Origin: Bacteroides eggerthii
GTDB lineage: Bacteria; Bacteroidota; Bacteroidia; Bacteroidales; Bacteroidaceae
Assembly: GCF_025146565.1 (NCBI RefSeq)
Contig: NZ_CP102258.1
Span: forward strand, 1,143,501-1,207,500
Length of the DNA stretch: 64,000 nt
Reading direction: 5' to 3'
A program made the translations under genes and the position numbers. The notes beneath the pieces were generated by a model. It saw only the letters and a list, made by a program, of their open reading frames with translations, had not been told where the DNA came from and made no database searches. Numbering within the stretch: the first letter of the stretch is position 1; each line of letters opens with the position of its first letter. This document shows positions 45,184 through 54,607 of the stretch, in pieces.

Positions 45184-47163
45184 ATGAAAAATAGAGCGTT
45201 ATTATTTGCATGCGTTGGAATACTTGTGTGTAACGGGCTTATAGCTAAAGAATATCATGTAGCTAAGAGTGGCTCGGATACCAATCCCGGTACAGTTGAA
45301 GCTCCGTTCCTTACAATTTCTAAAGCGGCAATGGTTCTTAATGCCGGTGATACTGTAACTGTACATTCCGGCACTTATCGCGAGTGGGTAAGTCCCCGCA
45401 ATTCTGGCTTGAATCGTACTTCGCGTATCGTGTATCGTGCTGCTCCGGGCGAAGATGTTTGGATCAAAGGGTCGGAAGAAATTAAAGGTTGGGTGCGTCA
45501 ACGGAATTCTACCGTTTGGAAGGTTGTGGTGCCTAATAGTGTATTCGGCGATTTTAATCCGTTTGCAGAAAAGCTTTGGGGAGATTGGCTCGATAAGAAT
45601 CCTGTAACCTATCATTTAGGAGAAGTATTCTTGAATGGCAAGTCATTTTATGAGGTGGACAGCCTTTCTAAAGTGAGAAATCCTCAGGAATTTCCGGATT
45701 CCAAGAACAAAGCCCAGTCGCTTTACCAATGGTATGCCGAAGTAGGTGATACGGAAACTGTCATTTGGGCTAATTTCCACAAATACAATCCTAATAAGGA
45801 ACTTGTGGAAATCAATGCTCGTCCGGCTTGTTTTTTTCCGAAGGAACAAGGTGTGAATTATATTACGGTACAAGGCTTCAAAATGTCGCAGGCGGCAGTT
45901 CAGTGGGCTCCTCCTACAGGTGTTCAGAAAGGACTTTTAGGCCCTAATTGGAGTAAGGGTTGGATTATTGAGGGAAATGAAATATCGAATGCCAAGTGTT
46001 CTGGAATCAGCTTAGGGAAAGATTTTGCATCGGGCAACAATCTTTGGACATTGGAGCAAAGTATTGTGGGATTTAACCGGGAGATAGAGTCGGTTATTAA
46101 GGCCTGGCGTATGGGCTGGAACAAGGAGAATATCGGTTCTCATGTGGTACGTAATAACGTTATCTTTGATTGCGAACAGACAGGTATTTGTGGACACATG
46201 GGAGCTATATTCAGTATGATTGAGAATAATCATATCTATGATATTCATACTAAGCGCCAGTTTACCGGTGCGGAGATCGGTTGTATTAAATTGCATGCGC
46301 CTATTGATGTGGTTGTTAAAGACAACTGGCTTGATAACGGTTATCGAGGTATATGGCTTGACTGGCAGTGTATTGGAACTCGTATAACAGGTAATTTGTT
46401 TACGAATAATGACTTTTATGACATCATGATTGAAGTTACCCATGGCCCCTGTTTGATTGACAATAACATACTGTTGTCTGCTAATTCTGTAAATAATCTG
46501 TCACAAGGGACTGCGTGGGTGCACAATCTCATCGGTGGAGTGGTAACAGTACGTCCTATTCCCATACGTTATACGCCTTACCATGAGCCACATTCAACGG
46601 ACATCATAGGTCTAACAAGTATATTGTGCGGGGATGAGAGACTTTATAATAACATTCTTACAGTAGTTCCCGGCTCACAGTCTGAACATAAGCTTGATGG
46701 TTTCTCTCCTTACGATTCTCATCCTGAATATAAAGAAGGAATTTATCAGGAAATGAACCGCACATCACGAGGTTCGGTTCAGTCAAAAGACTTTACGTTG
46801 GCTATGTACACCGGTGCTAACCTTTATTATGATGGAGTGAAACCCTATGCTCACGAACCTTATAATATTGTAAGTAATCATGCATTGGCTCCCACAATTG
46901 AACAGCGTGGTGACGAGGTGGTTCTTAAGTTGAACTTTGACAACAATATTTCGCAATTGCAGACGCAAATTATCGACACAGAAAAAATGGGAGTAACCTT
47001 CTTTTCAAATGGTTATTTCGAAAATCCGGATGGAACGCCTATAACACTTAATACAGACTATTTAGGAGTTTCTCGAGGAGACGCTCCTAAAGCAGGACCA
47101 TTTGAAAATGTTGTATCCGGTGTACAGGAAATCGTAGTTTGGAGGGGACATCACAAACCGTAA
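45184..47163 (+). CDS. Secreted right-handed beta-helix carbohydrate-active enzyme
   Basis: 659 residues from ATG 45184, which gives a proper signal peptide (MKNRALLFACVGILVCNGLIA); an upstream ATG at 45133 would bury it. It begins EYHVAKSGSDTNPGTVEAPF, the typical start of secreted parallel beta-helix enzymes, with SKAAMVLNAGDTVTVHSGTYRE. Helix rungs follow around residues 240-480 (NVIFDCEQTGICGHMGAI, DNWLDNGYRGIWLDWQC, NLFTNNDFYDIMIEV). GH120-, GH141- or lyase-like activity is possible; the family is not resolved. It lies 60 nt behind the previous hydrolase and ends the PUL. Confidence 0.82.
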   Translation: MKNRALLFACVGILVCNGLIAKEYHVAKSGSDTNPGTVEAPFLTISKAAMVLNAGDTVTVHSGTYREWVSPRNSGLNRTSRIVYRAAPGEDVWIKGSEEIKGWVRQRNSTVWKVVVPNSVFGDFNPFAEKLWGDWLDKNPVTYHLGEVFLNGKSFYEVDSLSKVRNPQEFPDSKNKAQSLYQWYAEVGDTETVIWANFHKYNPNKELVEINARPACFFPKEQGVNYITVQGFKMSQAAVQWAPPTGVQKGLLGPNWSKGWIIEGNEISNAKCSGISLGKDFASGNNLWTLEQSIVGFNREIESVIKAWRMGWNKENIGSHVVRNNVIFDCEQTGICGHMGAIFSMIENNHIYDIHTKRQFTGAEIGCIKLHAPIDVVVKDNWLDNGYRGIWLDWQCIGTRITGNLFTNNDFYDIMIEVTHGPCLIDNNILLSANSVNNLSQGTAWVHNLIGGVVTVRPIPIRYTPYHEPHSTDIIGLTSILCGDERLYNNILTVVPGSQSEHKLDGFSPYDSHPEYKEGIYQEMNRTSRGSVQSKDFTLAMYTGANLYYDGVKPYAHEPYNIVSNHALAPTIEQRGDEVVLKLNFDNNISQLQTQIIDTEKMGVTFFSNGYFENPDGTPITLNTDYLGVSRGDAPKAGPFENVVSGVQEIVVWRGHHKP

Positions 47164-47212
47164 ATTCCAGAACACCACCTTGAACCTTGTCACATTGTTT
47201 TTTTTGTGACGC

Positions 47213-47295
47213 AAAATAAAAATGTTATTCTTTTGATACACAAATTGAAATCGAAGCTGTTAATGGAAATCTGTTATTAGGAAAAGTGTTTCAAG
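47213..47295. repeat. Right copy of the direct repeat flanking the second PUL
   Basis: 83 bp, about 90% identical to 31059-31140 in the same orientation. It lies 49 bp after the last PUL gene. The two copies enclose about 16.1 kb holding exactly the HTCS-to-beta-helix genes. Confidence 0.85.
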
Positions 47296-47379
47296 GAGAA
47301 AGGATAACATAAGATGCAGGGCAGAGGAAACTATTTATAACAGGCTATAAAACAATACCCTACATGTCCCATTTGAATG

Positions 47380-47511
47380 CCACCCTTTGGTATATTGAGT
47401 ACCAAACGTTGGTATTCTAAGTACCAAGCGTTGGTATTTCAAGTACCACTCTTTGGTATTCCAAGTACCAAGCATTGGTATTTTAAATACCAAAGTTGGG
47501 TATTTAAAATA
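47380..47511. repeat. Array B: six exact 22-bp units of alternating inverted words
   Basis: Units start at 47380, 47402, 47424, 47446, 47468 and 47490, each exactly 22 bp. The conserved word TTGGTA is followed after 7 nt by its reverse complement TACCAA, then 3 nt and the next TTGGTA. Loops and some stem bases vary. The same geometry is found in arrays A and C with other words. The array lies between the last PUL stop codon and a hairpin terminator at 47672. 22 bp cannot keep one reading frame, so open frames across it are not genes. Confidence 0.88.
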
Positions 47512-47532
47512 GTCAGCATAGAGTTTGTTTTT

Positions 47533-47565
47533 GACAGTGACGACAAAATATTGGTCGTCACTGTC
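47533..47565. repeat. Perfect 12-bp inverted repeat just after array B
   Basis: GACAGTGACGAC (47533-47544) and GTCGTCACTGTC (47554-47565) with a 9-nt loop. A third partial copy GTCGTCAC follows at 47576-47583. No T-run follows, so it is not an ordinary terminator. It begins 22 bp after the last array unit ends. Confidence 0.7.
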
Positions 47566-47671
47566 TATGTGCCTTGTCGTCACAGGTAACCCACTTATCC
47601 TTAGTGTATTGAAGTGAAAAGTGACGAGTGATGACAAAAAATGAAAAGATAATAGTATTTTTGTGCCAGCC

Positions 47672-47716
47672 AAGAGCTTAGTAGCGGTTTTATATCCGCT
47701 GCCAAGCTCTTTTTTA
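47672..47716 (+). terminator. Hairpin terminator downstream of array B
   Basis: Two-part stem: AAGAGCTT (47672-47679) with AAGCTCTT (47704-47711), and AGCGG (47683-47687) with CCGCT (47696-47700). It is followed by a run of T. It could end the PUL transcript after array B. Between here and the tRNA (47717-47843) I see nothing else. Confidence 0.65.
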
Positions 47717-47843
47717 TGTCCTTTTTCGTAGAAGCATAGCTTGGTAAATTCGTGCAAAATCTGTGCAAATGCCTTTATAAACAAAAAAGACACTCAAGAG
47801 TGGAAGCCTCTCAAATGCCTTATTTTCAAGCCTTTCGACTTTG

Positions 47844-47917
47844 TAGCGGGACCCGGGATTGAACCGGGGACCTCATGATTATGAATCATGCGCTCTAACC
47901 AGCTGAGCTATCCCGCC
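47844..47917 (-). tRNA. tRNA-Met (anticodon CAT)
   Basis: Cloverleaf on the minus strand, 74 nt. Acceptor GGCGGGA pairs with TCCCGCT, D-arm GCTC...GAGC, anticodon stem CATGA/TCATG with loop TTCATAA giving anticodon CAT, and T-arm CCGGG-TTCAATC-CCGGG form. The 3' CCA is not encoded. It is probably elongator Met, but CAT could also be read as Ile if lysidine-modified. Confidence 0.92.
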
Positions 47918-47938
47918 ATTATTTCTCGATTGCGGGTG

Positions 47939-47969
47939 CAAAGATATAGCTTTTATTTAAACTGCCAAA
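47939..47969 (-). promoter_or_regulatory. Promoter of tRNA-Met
   Basis: On the minus strand: minus-7 TATCTTTG at 47939-47946 and TTTG at 47966-47969, spaced 19 bp, a full match to the Bacteroides primary-sigma consensus, 21 bp before the mature 5' end of the tRNA. Confidence 0.85.
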
Positions 47970-48173
47970 ATATTTGTGGAGATTTTCTGCTATTTATTTT
48001 GTCAATAGAAAAAAGGAAATAGTATTTTCCTTTTTTCTTATATAGCATAATGCAACATAATCAGCACTTTAATCTTGCATTGTGGAGTTGAATTGAATAA
48101 AATCAATGAATATTTTTTCTAATTAGAAAAAAGTATTTATCTTGGCCGGCGTAATACAAAGAAGACATATACT

Positions 48174-48560
48174 ATGGAAAGGAAAAAAATACATTTGGAA
48201 TATCTCTTGAATGCGACTTCTAAAAGTATTCTTTGGACAGCAATAAGCACTCCTACTGGTTTGGAGGGCTGGTTTGCGGACAAGGTGCAGTCAGATGATA
48301 AGACCGTCTCTTTCTTTTGGGGGAAAACAGAAAGGCGCGATGCTGAAATTATTGCTGTGCGAGCATATTCTTTTATTCGCTTCCGCTGGCTTGATGATGA
48401 GAACCCGCGTGAGTATTTTGAATTAAAGATGACAAACAACGAGTTGACCAATGACTTTGTACTTGAAATTACTGACTTTACCAATGCGGACGAAGCAAAC
48501 GATTTGTGTGAATTATGGGAATCTCAGGTAGACACTTTGCGTAGAACATGCGGTTTTTAG
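48174..48560 (+). CDS. START/SRPBCC-like domain protein
   Basis: 128 residues, cytoplasmic. The pattern 'YLLNATSKSILWTAISTPTGLEGWFADKVQ' followed by beta strands (DKTVSFFWGKTERRDAEII, SFIRFRWLDDE) and a long C-terminal helix (LCELWESQVDTLRRTCGF) is that of the AHSA1/SRPBCC hydrophobic-pocket fold. No function is known for this small Bacteroidales form. The lptF-type gene follows 76 nt later with its own promoter. Confidence 0.88.
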   Translation: MERKKIHLEYLLNATSKSILWTAISTPTGLEGWFADKVQSDDKTVSFFWGKTERRDAEIIAVRAYSFIRFRWLDDENPREYFELKMTNNELTNDFVLEITDFTNADEANDLCELWESQVDTLRRTCGF

Positions 48561-48602
48561 TTAACTTTCAATTAAAAATTTCCCGTACTCCCTTTTTTGT
48601 GC

Positions 48603-48610
48603 TACTTTTG
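48603..48610 (+). promoter_or_regulatory. Minus-7 element of the lptF-like gene
   Basis: TACTTTTG matches TAnnTTTG, with TTTC 20 bp upstream. Its position also decides the start codon: the GTG at 48610 lies inside the promoter, so ATG 48637 is used. Confidence 0.65.
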
Positions 48611-48636
48611 TGCGTTCATTGCATGAAACAAGTAAA

Positions 48637-50544
48637 ATGCTGCGCATAAAAAAGTTAGATATATTTATATTAAAGAGCTTTTGTCTGCTCTTTATGGGCA
48701 CTTTCTTCATCTGCCTGTTCATCTTCATGATGCAATTTCTGTGGAAATATGTAGACGAAATGGTGGGAAAGGGATTGGAGATGAATGTTCTTGCTCAGTT
48801 TTTCTTCTATTCGGCGCTGACGCTGGTACCGGCTTCATTGCCTTTGGCTATCTTGTTGGCGGCCCTCATTACTTTTGGAAATTTTGGAGAACGCTTTGAG
48901 TTGCTTGCTATGAAAGCGGCAGGTATTTCTTTGTTGAAAATTATGCGTCCGCTGATATTCTTCATATCTCTTATCTGTTGTGTTTCCTTTTATTTCCAAA
49001 ATGTCATTGGTCCTAAAGCACAGACTAAGTTGTGGACGCTGCTGGTTTCCATGAAGCAGAAATCACCTGAAGTGGATATCCCTGAAGGAGTATTCTATGA
49101 CGAGATAGATGGTTATAACCTGTATGTCAAGCATAAGAATCGGGAGACGGGTATGTTGTATGATGTGCTGATTTATAATTTTGAAAAAGGGTTTGAGAAT
49201 GCACAAATAATTAAATCGGATTCCGGCAGGTTGGAAATGACGGCAGATAAGCAGCACCTTTATTTGCATCTTTATAGCGGTGAGCAGTTTGAGAACCTGA
49301 AGTCGCAAAATATGAACCAAAAAAACGTGCCTTACCGCCGGGAAACTTTCGTCGAGAAGCATGCGATTATAGAGTTCAATTCGGATTTTAATATGGTGGA
49401 TGCCGGATTTATGAGTAATCAGTCCAGTAGCAAGGATATGAGTATGTTGCAGGCAGATATTGACTCTATGAAAGTTCAGAATGACAGTATCGGGCGGACT
49501 TACTATAAGGAAGCAATGGCAAGTACTTATAAAGCCACTGTTAATACATTGAGTAAAGACGATACGCTAAAGATAGAATCGGCTCATTTAGGCAGTTACA
49601 ATGTAGACAGTCTGTTCAATGTGGCTACTTTGATGCAGAAACAGAAAATAATGTCTACGGCTGTCAGTCGTGCAGAGAGCGCTGCAAGTGATTGGAGCTT
49701 CAAAAGCTTCAATATCTCACAGACTGAGACCAGCTTGAGACGGCATATGACTTCCTGGCATGAGAAACTGACGCTCTCGTTGGCCTGCCTTATCTTCTTT
49801 TTTATCGGTGCGCCATTGGGGGGTATCATTCGTAAAGGTGGGTTGGGCATGCCTGTGGTGGTGTCCGTACTTATTTTTATAATCTACTACATTATTAATA
49901 ATACGGGCTATAAAATGGCTCGTGATGGTAAATGGATTGTGTGGATGGGTATGTGGACCAGTACTGCTATATTGGCACCGTTGGGAGCCTTTCTTACTTA
50001 TAAATCCAATAATGATTCGGTAGTATTGAATGCTGATGCTTATATCAACTGGTTCAAGAAAATAGCGGGTATCCGTAGCGTCCGTCATCTTTTCCGAAAG
50101 GAAGTGATTATTCACGATCCGGATTACGCTCGTTTGCCGGGAGAGCTCCAGCAGTTGTCGGCCGACTGTCGCGCATATGCTGAAAAGAAATCTTTGATGC
50201 GTGCACCTAATTACTTCAGTTTGTGGATGAATTATACTCCTCATGACGAGGAGGTAGTGGTACTTAATGAACGGATGGAGGCATTGATAGATGAAATGTC
50301 CAATACAAGGTCTATACCGTTACTGACAGCACTGAACAATTATCCAATCATAGCCGTTCATGCCCATGTGCGGCCTTTCCGTAATTATTGGCTGAATATG
50401 CTGTGTGGAGTGATAGTTCCTGTCGGTTTGTTTTTCTATTTCCGTATTTGGGCATTCCGTATCCGGTTGGGTAATGATATGGAACGGATTATCCGTACAA
50501 ACGGGGAGATACAGAATATAATAAAAGTCGATCTGAATAAATAA
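48637..50544 (+). CDS. LptF/LptG-family lipopolysaccharide export permease
   Basis: 635 residues from ATG 48637. Membrane segments near the start ([43 protein letters not shown]) and the family segment [14 protein letters not shown] are followed by a periplasmic beta-jellyroll (~120-270) and further helices ([23 protein letters not shown]). It is much longer than the ~360 residues of the E. coli proteins, with an additional linker and a C-terminal part, as usual in Bacteroidetes. It moves lipopolysaccharide out of the inner membrane. ribBA starts 14 nt downstream. Confidence 0.92.
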   Translation: MLRIKKLDIFILKSFCLLFMGTFFICLFIFMMQFLWKYVDEMVGKGLEMNVLAQFFFYSALTLVPASLPLAILLAALITFGNFGERFELLAMKAAGISLLKIMRPLIFFISLICCVSFYFQNVIGPKAQTKLWTLLVSMKQKSPEVDIPEGVFYDEIDGYNLYVKHKNRETGMLYDVLIYNFEKGFENAQIIKSDSGRLEMTADKQHLYLHLYSGEQFENLKSQNMNQKNVPYRRETFVEKHAIIEFNSDFNMVDAGFMSNQSSSKDMSMLQADIDSMKVQNDSIGRTYYKEAMASTYKATVNTLSKDDTLKIESAHLGSYNVDSLFNVATLMQKQKIMSTAVSRAESAASDWSFKSFNISQTETSLRRHMTSWHEKLTLSLACLIFFFIGAPLGGIIRKGGLGMPVVVSVLIFIIYYIINNTGYKMARDGKWIVWMGMWTSTAILAPLGAFLTYKSNNDSVVLNADAYINWFKKIAGIRSVRHLFRKEVIIHDPDYARLPGELQQLSADCRAYAEKKSLMRAPNYFSLWMNYTPHDEEVVVLNERMEALIDEMSNTRSIPLLTALNNYPIIAVHAHVRPFRNYWLNMLCGVIVPVGLFFYFRIWAFRIRLGNDMERIIRTNGEIQNIIKVDLNK

Positions 50545-50558
50545 TAAAAAGTAAACAT

Positions 50559-51773
50559 ATGGAAACAGTAAAGTTGAATACAATAGAAGAGGCTATTGAA
50601 GATTTTAAAGCCGGTAATTTTGTGATTGTAGTCGATGATGAAGATCGTGAAAACGAGGGAGATTTGATTATTGCTGCCGAACAGATCACGCCGGAAAAGG
50701 TAAACTTCATGCTGAAACATGCACGTGGTGTGCTGTGCGCTCCTATTACGGTGTCTCGTTGCAAGGAACTGGATCTGCCCCATCAGGTGTCTGATAATAC
50801 TTCTGTATTGGGTACTCCTTTTACGGTAACTATTGATAAGTTGGAAGGTTGCACAACCGGTGTCTCTGCTGCCGATCGTGCTGCGACAATCCAGGCGTTG
50901 GCCGATCCTGCTTCAACTCCTGCTACTTTCGGTCGTCCCGGACATATTAATCCGCTGTATGCTCAGGAGAAAGGTGTGTTGCGTCGTGCAGGTCACACAG
51001 AAGCCACAATTGATATGTGCCGTTTGTCCGGTTTCTATCCGGCTGGTGCGCTCATGGAAATTATGAATGAAGACGGTACAATGGCACGTCTGCCGGAATT
51101 GCGTAAAATGGCTGATGAGTTTAATTTGAAACTGATTTCCATTCGCGACATGATAGCTTATCGCTTGCGACAGGAATCTATCGTGGAGAAGGGAGTAGAG
51201 GTGGATATGCCGACAGAACATGGACATTTTCGTCTCATTCCTTTCCGCCAAAAGTCCAATGGTTTGGAGCATGTAGCTTTGTTCAAGGGAACTTGGGAAC
51301 CTGATGAACCCGTATTGGTACGTGTACACTCTTCTTGTGCAACAGGAGATATTTTTGGCTCTATGCGTTGTGATTGCGGAGAACAGCTTCATAAGGCTAT
51401 GGAGCTGATTGAGAAGGCTGGTAAAGGAGCTATTGTGTACCTCAATCAGGAAGGTCGCGGTATCGGATTAATGGAAAAGATGAGAGCTTATAAGCTTCAA
51501 GAAGATGGCATGGATACAGTGGACGCCAATATCTGCCTCGGACATTTGGCGGATGAACGTGACTATGGAGTAGGTGCTCAAATACTGCGTGAACTAGGTG
51601 TGCATAAGATGCGTTTGCTCACAAATAATCCAGTGAAACGTGTCGGTTTGGAGGCTTATGGCTTGGAGATTGTAGAGAATGTGCCGGTTGAAACAACTCC
51701 TAACCGATATAACGAGCGTTACTTACGTACAAAGAAAGAACGTATGGGGCATATTCTTCATTTTAATAAGTAA
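50559..51773 (+). CDS. ribBA: Bifunctional DHBP synthase / GTP cyclohydrolase II
   Basis: 404 residues. The N-terminal half (~1-205) is 3,4-dihydroxy-2-butanone-4-phosphate synthase with [27 protein letters not shown] and [11 protein letters not shown]. The C-terminal half is GTP cyclohydrolase II with the zinc cysteines in [18 protein letters not shown] and QEGRGIGL. Both activities start riboflavin synthesis. It is probably co-transcribed with the LPS permease. Confidence 0.97.
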   Translation: METVKLNTIEEAIEDFKAGNFVIVVDDEDRENEGDLIIAAEQITPEKVNFMLKHARGVLCAPITVSRCKELDLPHQVSDNTSVLGTPFTVTIDKLEGCTTGVSAADRAATIQALADPASTPATFGRPGHINPLYAQEKGVLRRAGHTEATIDMCRLSGFYPAGALMEIMNEDGTMARLPELRKMADEFNLKLISIRDMIAYRLRQESIVEKGVEVDMPTEHGHFRLIPFRQKSNGLEHVALFKGTWEPDEPVLVRVHSSCATGDIFGSMRCDCGEQLHKAMELIEKAGKGAIVYLNQEGRGIGLMEKMRAYKLQEDGMDTVDANICLGHLADERDYGVGAQILRELGVHKMRLLTNNPVKRVGLEAYGLEIVENVPVETTPNRYNERYLRTKKERMGHILHFNK

Positions 51774-51854
51774 CTGACTTTTTGTTTTATTATATCAGAG
51801 AAAATCGCTTATTTTGCAATCAGATTTGCATAACAACCATTAAATAGAAACAAA

Positions 51855-53048
51855 ATGAACCAATTATCAGATCGTTTGAACAGCTTGTCGCCTTCTGCGA
51901 CGTTGGCTATGTCTCAAAAGAGTGCAGAGCTGAAAGCTCAAGGCATAGATGTAATTAACTTGAGTGTCGGAGAACCGGATTTTAATACTCCCGACCATAT
52001 TAAAGAGGCTGCGAAAAAGGCGATAGACGATAACTTCTCTCGCTATTCTCCAGTTCCGGGCTATCCGGCTTTGCGCAATGCTATTGTGGAGAAATTAAAA
52101 AAAGAGAACGGTCTGGAATATACTGCTGCACAAATCTCTTGCGCCAATGGAGCTAAACAGTCAGTTTGCAATGCAATCTTGGTACTGGTAAATCCGGGCG
52201 ATGAGGTGATTGTGCCTGCGCCTTATTGGGTTAGCTACCCTGAAATGGTGAAGTTGGCAGAAGGTAAACCGGTGATTGTTACAGCAGGCATTGAACAGGA
52301 TTTCAAGATAACGCCTGCGCAATTGGAAGCTGCCATTACGCCGAAAACCAAAGCACTGATACTTTGCTCTCCTTCCAATCCTACCGGTTCTGTATATAGT
52401 AAAGAAGAATTAGCCGGACTGGTTGCCGTATTGGCTAAGTATCCTCAGGTAGTTGTTATAGCTGATGAAATTTACGAACATATCAACTATATCGGTAAAC
52501 ACCAAAGTATTGCACAATTCCCGGAAATGAAAGACCGTACAGTAATTGTGAATGGCGTTTCCAAGGCATATGCCATGACAGGTTGGCGTATCGGTTTCAT
52601 TGCCGGTCCTGAATGGCTTGTAAAGGCTTGTAACAAATTGCAGGGGCAGTATACTTCAGGTCCATGTTCGGTTTCTCAGAAAGCTGCTGAAGCTGCTTAT
52701 ACAGGAACGCAGACTCCGGTGGAGGAGATGCGTAAAGCGTTTGAGCGTCGTCGAGACCTCATTGTGAAGTTGGCTAAGGAAGTTCCGGGATTTGAGGTAA
52801 ACGTGCCGGAAGGTGCTTTCTACTTATTTCCCAAATGCAGTTCGTTCTTTGGAAAGTCTGCGGGAGAACGTAAGATTGATAATTCTGATGATTTGGCTAT
52901 GTACCTGCTGGAGGTAGCTCATGTAGCTTGTGTGGGTGGTACTTCGTTCGGTGCTCCTGAGTGCATTCGTATGAGTTATGCTACGAGTGATGAGAATATT
53001 GTCGAGGCGATTCGCCGTATCAAAGAAGCATTGTCGCAGCTTGCATGA
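51855..53048 (+). CDS. Pyridoxal-phosphate aspartate aminotransferase (class I, 1-gamma type)
   Basis: 397 residues. Fold type I aminotransferase features: INLSVGEPDFNTPDHI, GAKQSVCNAI (phosphate-binding region), PSNPTGSVYS, VIADEIYEHINY, and the Schiff-base Lys in VNGVSKAYAMTGWRIGF, ending IRMSYATSDENI. It transfers amino groups between aspartate or aromatic acids and 2-oxoglutarate. It is separated by 81 nt from ribBA and closed by a shared terminator. Confidence 0.95.
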   Translation: MNQLSDRLNSLSPSATLAMSQKSAELKAQGIDVINLSVGEPDFNTPDHIKEAAKKAIDDNFSRYSPVPGYPALRNAIVEKLKKENGLEYTAAQISCANGAKQSVCNAILVLVNPGDEVIVPAPYWVSYPEMVKLAEGKPVIVTAGIEQDFKITPAQLEAAITPKTKALILCSPSNPTGSVYSKEELAGLVAVLAKYPQVVVIADEIYEHINYIGKHQSIAQFPEMKDRTVIVNGVSKAYAMTGWRIGFIAGPEWLVKACNKLQGQYTSGPCSVSQKAAEAAYTGTQTPVEEMRKAFERRRDLIVKLAKEVPGFEVNVPEGAFYLFPKCSSFFGKSAGERKIDNSDDLAMYLLEVAHVACVGGTSFGAPECIRMSYATSDENIVEAIRRIKEALSQLA

Positions 53049-53074
53049 TCCGTAATGAGTGAGATATTAAATAA

Positions 53075-53115
53075 AAAGGCTCGGTTTCATTGAAACCGAG
53101 CCTTTCTTTTTCTTA
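53075..53115. terminator. Bidirectional terminator between aminotransferase and ferredoxin genes
   Basis: A near-perfect palindrome at 53075-53105 (AAAGGCTCGGTTTC ... GAAACCGAGCCTTT) followed by TCTTTTTC, with an A-run on the other side. It serves the two convergent genes. Confidence 0.9.
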
Positions 53116-53123
53116 GGATTGTA

Positions 53124-53294
53124 TTATTCTCCCGGATGAATTGCTTCAGAAGGGCAAACATCTGCACAAGTACCACATTCTGTACAAGTTTCAGGATCGA
53201 TAGAATAGATATCGCCTTCAGAGATAGCGCCTACCGGACACTCGTCGATACAAGTTCCGCAAGCAATACAATCGTCACTAATTACGTAAGCCAT
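53124..53294 (-). CDS. 2[4Fe-4S] ferredoxin
   Basis: 56 residues from ATG 53294 (MAYVISDDCIACGTC). Two cluster-binding motifs CxxCxxCxxxCP: CIACGTCIDECP and CTECGTCADVCP. It is a low-potential electron carrier of anaerobic metabolism. A longer frame from 53336 would add a basic leader without similarity and would start upstream of the transcription start set by the promoter at 53334-53341. Confidence 0.96.
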   Translation of the reverse strand: MAYVISDDCIACGTCIDECPVGAISEGDIYSIDPETCTECGTCADVCPSEAIHPGE

Positions 53295-53333
53295 TTTCTT
53301 TAATTTTTTAATTATTAGTACTAATTGGTTCGG

Positions 53334-53341
53334 CAAAAATA
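53334..53341 (-). promoter_or_regulatory. Minus-7 element of the ferredoxin gene
   Basis: TATTTTTG on the minus strand, an exact TAnnTTTG match 40 bp before the ATG. The remaining intergenic sequence 53342-53518 shows no gene. Confidence 0.55.
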
Positions 53342-53518
53342 GCTGTTTTCTTCAACACTTGCTATCAATCTTGATTAAAAACATTTAATTTGTATGCAGT
53401 CTAAATAACGATAAACGTAATAGGCATAAAATCAGTCGGTAAGCAGCTGATGCGTGGATTTTGTAATTAGAATTGCTTCTTGTTTATGACTAAGGATGTA
53501 TAGGACGTTTTTGTTAAT

Positions 53519-54607
53519 CTACTTTGTGGGATAAGTAAAATATATTGCGGAGCCCCCTTCATTCGGTTCCTCTATACGGAAAGTGCCGTTGAAATGTTCA
53601 AAGAACAGGTGGCAGGTTTTTTGCAATATAAATTGCTTTTGTGAAGAAAAAGTAGGATCGGCAAGTGGGCTGTTTGCTATCTGGCAACTTATGTTCTGAG
53701 CTTCCGTATTGTAAGCCAGCTTCATTTTTACGTCTCTTCTCTTTTTACATTCAATGGGGTAGAGAAGCATGTTAGAGACCATTTGTGTGAAACGGTTGAT
53801 GTCTGTATGGATAGTTGCATCTCCTGCATCTGTCTCTAATTCCAAGTGTATGCTTCCTTCGCTACGCATCTGTATTAGGCATGCCAGTTCGCTACACCAC
53901 TCTTGTACATTGCAATCCTGCAATTGGAATTTCATCATGTTGGCTTCCAAGCGTGAGAGGTCGAGCACATTATTTACGAGTTGAATTAATTCTGCCGCGT
54001 TATTTTGGATGATGCCGGAATATTCTCTTTTTTCCTCTTCGCTCAGCCCTGTGTCGTCGGTTATGAGTTGCGAGAACCCCACTACATTATTGAGAGGAAT
54101 ACGTATGTTATAACTCATATTTGCCAGAAAACGGCTTTTTATTTCATTTGCTTCTTCAGCGATGGCAGTTAACCTTTTCATTTCTTTTTCATCTTTTTGC
54201 AGATGCTTCCGAATCCGGTATATATGGATATTGAAAAGCAGCAGTGCTATAATGATGATGATGGAGACCGTTAGGCAGATATAATGGAACATGCTGCGTC
54301 TCTGCTCTTTTTGCAGTATGAGTTTATCTATATTATACGAAGCGAGTATTTCCTCCATTTGTGAAGTGGTGAGCAGGTTGTATAGAGAGTCTTTGGCCTT
54401 GAGACTTTTTTTATAGAATGAGAGTGCTTCATCCGGCTTTCCCGCGTTTACCAATGAATCGGCTTGTCGGATACCGTAGATTATGTCATGCTCTATTTCC
54501 ACCAGTTGCTTATGCGATAAGGAAGGCGAGCCCTTCCTATCTGTGTTGATGGATTGTACGGATAGAGGCAGAGCGAGGAGGGTTAATATAATAAGCAATT
54601 GTTTCAT
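53519..54607 (-). CDS. Histidine-kinase-like protein lacking the phospho-acceptor histidine
   Basis: 362 residues from ATG 54607, overlapping the upstream stop as ATGA. Signal peptide (LLIILTLLALPLSVQS), short periplasmic helical part with KPDEALSFYKKSLKAKD, a membrane helix (YICLTVSIIIIIALLLFNIHIY), then a HisKA-like domain. Where active kinases have NMSHEIRTPLN it reads NMSYNIRIPLNNV: residue 166 is Tyr, not His, and the next Glu is Asn. The HATPase part is also poor: no DTGxG or GxGLG motif can be found (QIANSPLADPTFSSQ is in its place). It is thus probably catalytically dead, but the frame is intact. It is made together with the active kinase upstream. Confidence 0.88.
   Translation of the reverse strand: MKQLLIILTLLALPLSVQSINTDRKGSPSLSHKQLVEIEHDIIYGIRQADSLVNAGKPDEALSFYKKSLKAKDSLYNLLTTSQMEEILASYNIDKLILQKEQRRSMFHYICLTVSIIIIIALLLFNIHIYRIRKHLQKDEKEMKRLTAIAEEANEIKSRFLANMSYNIRIPLNNVVGFSQLITDDTGLSEEEKREYSGIIQNNAAELIQLVNNVLDLSRLEANMMKFQLQDCNVQEWCSELACLIQMRSEGSIHLELETDAGDATIHTDINRFTQMVSNMLLYPIECKKRRDVKMKLAYNTEAQNISCQIANSPLADPTFSSQKQFILQKTCHLFFEHFNGTFRIEEPNEGGSAIYFTYPTK

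Noticed and set aside
31059..47295. Integrative element or prophage between the direct repeats
   Set aside because: No integrase, transposase, relaxase or phage gene lies inside; only PUL genes are present.
47335..47793. 152-residue open frame on the minus strand across array B, with repeated YPTLVFKIP-like and YLKYQRLVL-like words
   Set aside because: The repeats come from the 22-bp DNA units read in shifting frames; there is no start context or family similarity. The DNA array explains it.
48610..48636. GTG start extending the LPS permease upstream
   Set aside because: The GTG overlaps the minus-7 element TACTTTTG, so it would lie outside the mRNA.
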